NCBI GenBank assembly: GCA_050010455.1
Contig: JBEKLA010000143.1
Location: 1 to 10,231, forward strand
Reading direction: 5' to 3'
Length of the DNA stretch: 10,231 nucleotides
Source of the DNA: DATJOQ01 sp050010455
GTDB lineage: Bacteria; Desulfobacterota; Binatia; Binatales; Binataceae
In this document: positions 6,975-10,231 of the stretch, piece after piece
How positions within the stretch are numbered: the stretch's first letter is position 1
How the letters are laid out: each line of letters begins with the position of its first letter
The notes under the pieces: model-generated
Seen by the model: only the letters and a program-made list of their open reading frames with translations
What the model was told of the DNA's origin: nothing
Database searches by the model: none
Program-made: the position numbers and the translations under genes

Positions 6975-7634
6975 CTAAGCCCGGAACGAAATCAGAATAT
7001 CGACGCCGACGATCGCCAACACGATGAACAGCGCGATGCAGGCATAATTGACCAAGGTCTGAGCCTTGGGCCCGACCGTGATTCCCCAGGTAATGCAGAA
7101 AGTAAAAATGCCATTGCACAGATGGTAGATGCAGCTCAGCGTGCCGACGATGTAAATCGTGAGCAGCAGCGGATTCATCATCGTCGCGTGCATCGTGGCG
7201 AAGGTGGTCTCGACCCCGGTGAAGTAGAACCAGGCGCGCGTCGACAGCACATGGTAACCGATGAACAGGAAAGCGAAGACCCCGGTGATCCGCTGCAGCG
7301 TATACTGATAGTTGCGCGTGTAGGTATACGTGCTGACGTTCGGTTCGGCGGTGACAGTTATGATCAACCCATACACCGCGTGGTAGAGGATCGGGATCCA
7401 CAGCATCACAGCCTCGACCCCGACCTGGAAAGGCAGCGTGCGGGTGAACTCGGTCTCCTTCCACCATACGTCGCCGCCTTTGGTGACGTAGGAGTTCTCG
7501 AACAGGTGGAAGAAGAGGAAAAACCCGATCGGCACGATGCCCGAAAGCGAGTGCAGCCGGCGAAGGATCCAATGCAGGCGGTCGCTATCCAGCCCCGCCA
7601 TCGCTGGCGCCGCGGCCAGTTCCTGTTCAGCCAT
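6975..7634 (-). CDS. sdhC: Succinate dehydrogenase cytochrome b558 (di-heme membrane anchor) subunit
   Basis: The 219-residue protein resembles Bacillus subtilis SdhC throughout: RRLHSLSGIVPIGFFL (25-40), PILYHAVYGL (81-90), LQRITGVFAFLFIGYHV, and WGITVGPKAQ near the end. It has five hydrophobic membrane-spanning segments. H43, H85, H128 and H171 line up with the four axial ligands of the two b hemes, and H28 lies in the conserved RRLHS. One anchor polypeptide carrying two hemes replaces the SdhC+SdhD pair, so no sdhD is expected or seen. It delivers electrons to membrane quinone, often menaquinone in this class. The first 18 residues form a hydrophilic leader. The start ATG 7634 has GGAGAA nine bases upstream; mdh ends 36 bp before it. 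Confidence 0.95.
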   Translation of the reverse strand: MAEQELAAAPAMAGLDSDRLHWILRRLHSLSGIVPIGFFLFFHLFENSYVTKGGDVWWKETEFTRTLPFQVGVEAVMLWIPILYHAVYGLIITVTAEPNVSTYTYTRNYQYTLQRITGVFAFLFIGYHVLSTRAWFYFTGVETTFATMHATMMNPLLLTIYIVGTLSCIYHLCNGIFTFCITWGITVGPKAQTLVNYACIALFIVLAIVGVDILISFRA

Positions 7635-7653
7635 AACGATTCGTTCTCCGCTC

Positions 7654-7672
7654 GAGGGCCCGCTCGGCCCTC
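7654..7672. repeat. Hairpin at the mdh stop codon
   Basis: GAGGGCC (7654-7660) and GGCCCTC (7666-7672) form a 7-bp GC stem with a 5-nt loop, overlapping the mdh stop codon and lying just before the sdhC ribosome binding site. On the minus strand no T-run follows, so it is unlikely to end transcription. It may slow mRNA decay or adjust the ratio of mdh to sdhC expression. Confidence 0.45.
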
Positions 7673-8615
7673 AGTTGCCTGAAGCCAAAACCTTATCCAT
7701 CGCTTCGATCAGCTCGCGCACGTGCGCGACGGACTTCTCGAAGTCCGCCTTTTCCGCCGCGCTCAGCTCGATTTCGATCACGCGCTCGACGCCGCCCTCG
7801 CCGATCACGACCGGCACGCCGGCGAAAAGTCCTTTAACACCGTATTCGCCGTCGAGATAGGCCGCGCACGGCAGCACTTCCTTGCGATCCAGCATGTACG
7901 CCTCAACCATCCGATAGGTCGCGCTGCCGGCCGCATAATACGACGACGTTTTCATCAGGTTAACGATCTCGGCGCCGCCGTTGCGGGTGCGCTTTTCGAT
8001 CTCCTCGAGCCGCTTGGCTTCGATCAGCCGCTCGATCGGGACGCTGCCCACAGTGGTGTAGCTGCGGATTGGTACCATGTCGTCGCCGTGGCCGCCCAGC
8101 ACCGTTGCCGCGACGCTGTTAACCGACGTCTTCAGCTCGCCCGCGATAAAGGTTCGATAGCGCGCCGAATCGAGCACTCCGGCCTGGCCGACGATCCGAT
8201 TCTTGGCAAAGCCGGTGACACGCTTGAGCTGAGTCACCATCGCGTCGAGCGGATTGGTGACCGCGATCACGAAGGCGTTGGGGGCATACTGCTTGATCGC
8301 GATGCCCACGTCGTTCATGACCTTGGCGTTGATCTTGAGCAGATCGTCGCGACTCATGCCCGGCTTGCGCGGCGAGCCCGAGGTCACCACGCAGCAATCC
8401 GCGCCCTCGATCGACTTGATATCGGTCGAGCCGACGACGCCGACATCGATGCCGAGCACGGGTGCGGATTCCAGCATGTCGAGCGCCTTGCCCTGAGGCA
8501 GGCCGTCGATAATGTCGTAAAGGACGATATCGCCCAGGCTGCGCAAGAAGCACAGATGGGCACAGGTCGCGCCGACGTTGCCGGCGCCGATAAACGCGAT
8601 TTTCCTTCGTTTCAC
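7671..8615 (-). CDS. mdh: Malate dehydrogenase (NAD-dependent, LDH-like type)
   Basis: The 314-residue product is of the lactate/malate dehydrogenase family. The N-terminal NAD fold has GAGNVG (10-15) and D34, which favours NAD over NADP. The substrate loop SPRKPGMSR has R83 and R89; the arginine at the first position marks malate rather than lactate specificity. N121, D149, R152 and the catalytic H176 (GGHGDDMVP) complete the active site. It interconverts malate and oxaloacetate in the cytoplasm. The start is GTG 8615 with AGGAG six bases upstream (8622-8626). A promoter candidate lies 46-75 bp upstream, so mdh may be the first gene of the mdh-sdh-suc transcript. Confidence 0.97.
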   Translation of the reverse strand: MKRRKIAFIGAGNVGATCAHLCFLRSLGDIVLYDIIDGLPQGKALDMLESAPVLGIDVGVVGSTDIKSIEGADCCVVTSGSPRKPGMSRDDLLKINAKVMNDVGIAIKQYAPNAFVIAVTNPLDAMVTQLKRVTGFAKNRIVGQAGVLDSARYRTFIAGELKTSVNSVAATVLGGHGDDMVPIRSYTTVGSVPIERLIEAKRLEEIEKRTRNGGAEIVNLMKTSSYYAAGSATYRMVEAYMLDRKEVLPCAAYLDGEYGVKGLFAGVPVVIGEGGVERVIEIELSAAEKADFEKSVAHVRELIEAMDKVLASGN

Positions 8616-8660
8616 TGAATGCTCCTGAATCTTGTCACGAATTTGACTGGTGAAGTCTAC

Positions 8661-8690
8661 CTTATAATCGCTCGATTTTTAAATAGGCAA
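8661..8690 (-). promoter_or_regulatory. mdh: Candidate promoter of mdh and the downstream operon
   Basis: Reading the minus strand, TTGCCT (8685-8690) is followed after 18 bp by TATAAG (8661-8666), in a locally AT-rich patch within GC-rich DNA. The predicted RNA start would leave a leader of about 35-40 nt before the mdh GTG. Both hexamers keep four or five of six consensus bases. The same patch reads TATAAT on the plus strand, so direction is not certain. Confidence 0.45.
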
Positions 8691-8824
8691 AACTCAAGTT
8701 CGTGACGGCAATGCCCGCAGCGCGAGCCGCGCCACTCCCTTAAGTTTGCATTCAATAGCAACGATCGACAAAGAAGTGAAGCCGCGCGCGCCGCTCCTCC
8801 CTCCCCCACCCTGACTATACAGTC

Positions 8825-8864
8825 CCCTCTCCCTGACCAGGGAGAGGGCTAGGGTGAGGGTTCT
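8825..8864. repeat. Dispersed GGGAGAGGG-type hairpin repeat
   Basis: CCCTCTCCCTG (8825-8835) and CAGGGAGAGGG (8838-8848) form an 11-bp perfect stem, followed by CTAGGGTGAGGGTTCT. I recall this string as a frequent intergenic repeat in many bacterial genomes. The spacer it sits in (8616-8947, 332 bp) otherwise shows only the mdh promoter patch and the ribosome binding site of the plus-strand gene. It could act as a weak terminator-like barrier upstream of that gene, but no T-run follows. Confidence 0.6.
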
Positions 8865-8932
8865 CCCTTCCACCTAAGCCGATTTTCATTTTTCCATAGC
8901 GCTGTGGTACAGAGACGATGTTCGCTTGCGAT

Positions 8933-8940
8933 GGAGGGGA
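8933..8940 (+). promoter_or_regulatory. Ribosome binding site fixing the start of the SnoaL-like gene
   Basis: GGAGGGGA lies seven bases before ATG 8948. The same frame stays open to an ATG at 8918, but that one has no purine-rich site and would add ten residues unlike the family. The 8948 start is therefore preferred. Confidence 0.75.
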
Positions 8941-8947
8941 AAATCAT

Positions 8948-9445
8948 ATGGCTATCGATGTTGAAACGCGGCTGACGCTGCTCGAGGAGAAGGTGCAGGA
9001 ACTCAGCGATCGCGAGGCGATCCGCGAGCTGCGCTGCTACTACCACGATTACATCAATACGGGGAAGCTGGCCGAAATCGCCGGACTCTTCATCGAAGAC
9101 GGCGAGCTCGACTTCGCCCATATGGGTCAGGGCAAAGGAAGGGCCTTCCAGAAGAAGTTCTTCGAGGGACTTTCCAACTATCTTTCCACCGTCAAGCAGT
9201 TCATCCATTGCCAGGTAATCGAGGTTAACGGCGACACCGCTACAGGCTTCAGCTATCTCGAAGCCAAGCCCGTGTTCAAAGGCGAGAGCTTCCTGGTCGC
9301 GGGCCGCTATGACGACGAGTACGTCCGCGAGAACGGCAAGTGGAAGTTCAAAAAGATGAAGTTCACGCCCTACTTCATGGTGCCGCTCAAAGAGGGCTGG
9401 GCCCAGGAACAGAAAATCAAGATGGGCGGCAAGGTGTCGTCCTGA
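8948..9445 (+). CDS. SnoaL-like / NTF2-like family protein
   Basis: The product has 165 residues. Residues 5-28 look like a short amphipathic, coiled-coil-like helix (ETRLTLLEEKVQELSDREAI), followed by AIRELRCYYHDYINTGKLAEIAGLFIEDGELDF, the usual opening of the SnoaL-like NTF2 fold (a cone-shaped pocket of about 120-150 residues). H87 and the following strand (HCQVIEVNGDTATGFSYLEA) match the conserved strand region, and the C-terminal strand KWKFKKMKFTPYF is also typical. Members include ketosteroid isomerase-like and dehydratase-like enzymes as well as non-catalytic binding proteins, so no reaction can be assigned. It is likely cytoplasmic, with no signal peptide or membrane segment. It is the only gene on the plus strand and stands alone between icd and mdh. 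I see no convincing promoter just upstream. Confidence 0.85.
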   Translation: MAIDVETRLTLLEEKVQELSDREAIRELRCYYHDYINTGKLAEIAGLFIEDGELDFAHMGQGKGRAFQKKFFEGLSNYLSTVKQFIHCQVIEVNGDTATGFSYLEAKPVFKGESFLVAGRYDDEYVRENGKWKFKKMKFTPYFMVPLKEGWAQEQKIKMGGKVSS

Positions 9446-9453
9446 GGCATCCC

Positions 9454-9473
9454 GAGAGCTGCTAGAGTGAGGG
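9454..9473 (+). repeat. Degenerate second copy of the GAGAGGGCTAGGGTGAGGG repeat
   Basis: GAGAGCTGCTAGAGTGAGGG here resembles GAGAGGGCTAGGGTGAGGG at 8842-8860, differing by one inserted base and about two substitutions, in the same orientation. It begins nine bases after the stop of the SnoaL-like gene. The partner stem (CCCTCTCCC) is not present, so this is a partial or decayed copy; the short length means coincidence cannot be excluded. Confidence 0.4.
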
Positions 9474-9608
9474 TCTTGGCGTGAGGTCGCGACTATCCTC
9501 CGCGCGCGACAAATGTTTCACGTCATTTTCAATTATCCTTTGATTTTATTCGATCTTCCCCTCTCCTTTTGCCTTATAATCGCCCGCCTTTCACTGTCCT
9601 GAAACACC

Positions 9609-9636
9609 GAAGCCTGGCCGAATCGGGCCAGGCTTC
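9609..9636. repeat. Orphan 11-bp hairpin
   Basis: GAAGCCTGGCC (9609-9619) pairs perfectly with GGCCAGGCTTC (9626-9636) across a 6-nt loop. It lies about 29 bp after a TATAAT box at 9575-9580. No T-run follows on either strand, so it is not an obvious terminator. It could belong to a small RNA or be a protein-binding inverted repeat. Confidence 0.5.
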
Positions 9637-9909
9637 ATATCGCCTCCCGGATAGCAAACTCGAAGCTTCGCGATCAACTCGAAAGACAATCGCTGCCATC
9701 ACGTCAAGCTTTCTCGCGCACCGCGCCCAGAGGTTCTCTAAAGCTCGTCGGGCCTGATAGGGCGTTCCGTGTGTGGACATACGCGAGTAGGTAAACCGCG
9801 GAAGCCGCGTAAAATGCCGCAGCGTACGCGCTTAACATGCGAAGTGTCACGACCACGTTTACATCAGCCGGCTTCTTCCCAAAATTATCGGTGCACACAT
9901 CGTCACTTC

Positions 9910-9956
9910 AAACGACGCAGCCGCCACGACGATAGCGTCGTGGCGGCTGCGCGTTT
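9910..9956 (-). terminator. Terminator hairpin downstream of icd (possibly bidirectional)
   Basis: A perfect 15-bp stem (9917-9931 with 9936-9950) closes on the 4-nt loop ATAG, and the flanking AAACG (9910-9914) and CGTTT (9952-9956) can extend it. It begins about 53 bp beyond the icd stop. On the minus strand the tail is a short CGTTTG; on the plus strand it is TTTTCTCT. The stem is far stronger than chance predicts, so I read it as the end of the icd transcript and perhaps also a stop for plus-strand RNA. Confidence 0.75.
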
Positions 9957-10009
9957 TCTCTCCACCATCTTCTCCCCTTCCCCGCGATGGGCGGGGCCGG
10001 GGATGAAGC

Positions 10010-10231
10010 CTAGCAGTTCTCGACGATCGCCTTGCCGAACTCCGAGCACTTGAGCAGCTTGGCGCCGGTCATCAGCCGCTCGAAATCGTAGGTCACGGTC
10101 TTGTTGCCGATGCTCTTTTCCAAGCCGTGCACGATCGCGTCGGCGGCTTCCTGCCATCCCATATGCTCGAGCATCAGCACGCCCGACAGGATCACCGAGC
10201 CCGGATTGACCTTGTCCTGATCGGCGTACTT
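10010..10231 (-). CDS. icd: Isocitrate dehydrogenase (NADP-type family), C-terminal part (cut by window edge)
   Basis: The last 73 residues are present, in frame from the right edge. They read KYADQDKVNPGS at the beginning and VTYDFERLM and LLKCSEFGKAIVENC at the end, which follow the C terminus of E. coli Icd closely. The enzyme oxidatively decarboxylates isocitrate to 2-oxoglutarate, giving NADPH in most members. The KYA(G/D)QDKVNPGS segment is part of the coenzyme-binding region; NADP preference is inferred from this similarity and not proven, because the deciding residues are mostly outside the window. The stop is TAG at 10012-10010, followed by a strong hairpin, so icd is probably transcribed separately from mdh, from which it is divided by the plus-strand gene. 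Confidence 0.95.
   Translation of the reverse strand, partial: KYADQDKVNPGSVILSGVLMLEHMGWQEAADAIVHGLEKSIGNKTVTYDFERLMTGAKLLKCSEFGKAIVENC

Larger units (their letters stand above)
9446..10009. other. Gene-free stretch between the SnoaL-like gene and icd
   Basis: In 564 bp I find no credible gene or tRNA. It holds a degenerate repeat copy just after the SnoaL-like stop, an AT-rich patch (about 9511-9580) ending in TATAAT on the plus strand, an 11-bp hairpin (9609-9636), a small CGCGG-AAG-CCGCG hairpin (9797-9809), the 8-bp palindrome GCGTACGC (9822-9829) and the strong hairpin after icd (9910-9956). Local base composition is less GC-rich than the genes. Confidence 0.6.

Noticed and set aside
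8643..8668. Plus-strand TTGACT and TATAAT as a promoter for the SnoaL-like gene
   Set aside because: The spacer is only 14 bp, too short for a sigma-70 type promoter, and the gene starts 280 bp further on; the patch fits better as the minus-strand mdh promoter.
9704..9898. 64-codon minus-strand frame with one hydrophobic segment
   Set aside because: It could be a small membrane protein, but it starts at GTG without a good ribosome binding site, lies beyond the icd terminator, and its codon use is less GC-biased at third positions than the neighbouring genes.
1..10231. CRISPR array, tRNA or rRNA genes, transposase or phage genes
   Set aside because: No regularly spaced direct repeats, no tRNA T-loop or cloverleaf pattern, and no protein with transposase, integrase or phage motifs were seen on either strand.

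Overview
The window is a GC-rich chromosomal segment holding a compact block of tricarboxylic-acid-cycle genes, almost all on the minus strand. Read in the direction of transcription (right to left) the order is icd (3' end only), mdh, sdhC, sdhA, sdhB, sucC, sucD, ndk, rlmN, mtnP (5' end only). One unrelated gene, a small SnoaL/NTF2-like protein, lies on the plus strand between icd and mdh. The gene content, the Bacillus-type single-subunit di-heme SdhC and the GC-rich codon use suggest a Gram-negative lineage of the former Deltaproteobacteria or a relative (Desulfobacterota, Myxococcota or Binatota-like). This is inference from recalled gene orders; no marker in the window settles it.

Layout: 1-147, start of an MTA/purine phosphorylase, overlapping the end of rlmN (140-1324); 1443-1859, ndk; 1886-2764 and 2797-3960, sucD and sucC; 4092-4841 and 4834-6618, sdhB and sdhA, overlapping by 8 bp; 6619-6974, a 356-bp spacer filled mostly by a nested inverted-repeat element; 6975-7634, sdhC; 7671-8615, mdh; 8616-8947, a spacer with a likely mdh promoter and a dispersed hairpin repeat; 8948-9445, the SnoaL-like gene; 9446-10009, a 564-bp gene-free stretch with an orphan hairpin and a strong terminator hairpin; 10010-10231, the last 73 codons of icd.

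The enzymes cover isocitrate to 2-oxoglutarate (Icd), succinyl-CoA to succinate with NTP formation (SucCD), succinate to fumarate with electrons passed to the quinone pool (SdhCAB), and malate to oxaloacetate (Mdh). Ndk can equilibrate GTP and ATP made by SucCD. RlmN modifies 23S rRNA (and in some bacteria tRNA), and its neighbour MtnP-like phosphorylase may salvage nucleosides derived from S-adenosylmethionine. Fumarase, citrate synthase, aconitase and 2-oxoglutarate dehydrogenase/ferredoxin oxidoreductase are not in the window.

I do not see a new multi-gene system. The genes are ordinary core metabolism with their catalytic residues intact. The parts that deserve a second look are non-coding: the palindromic element that splits sdhC from sdhA, a repeat found on both sides of the lone plus-strand gene, and the hairpin-bearing gap downstream of icd.
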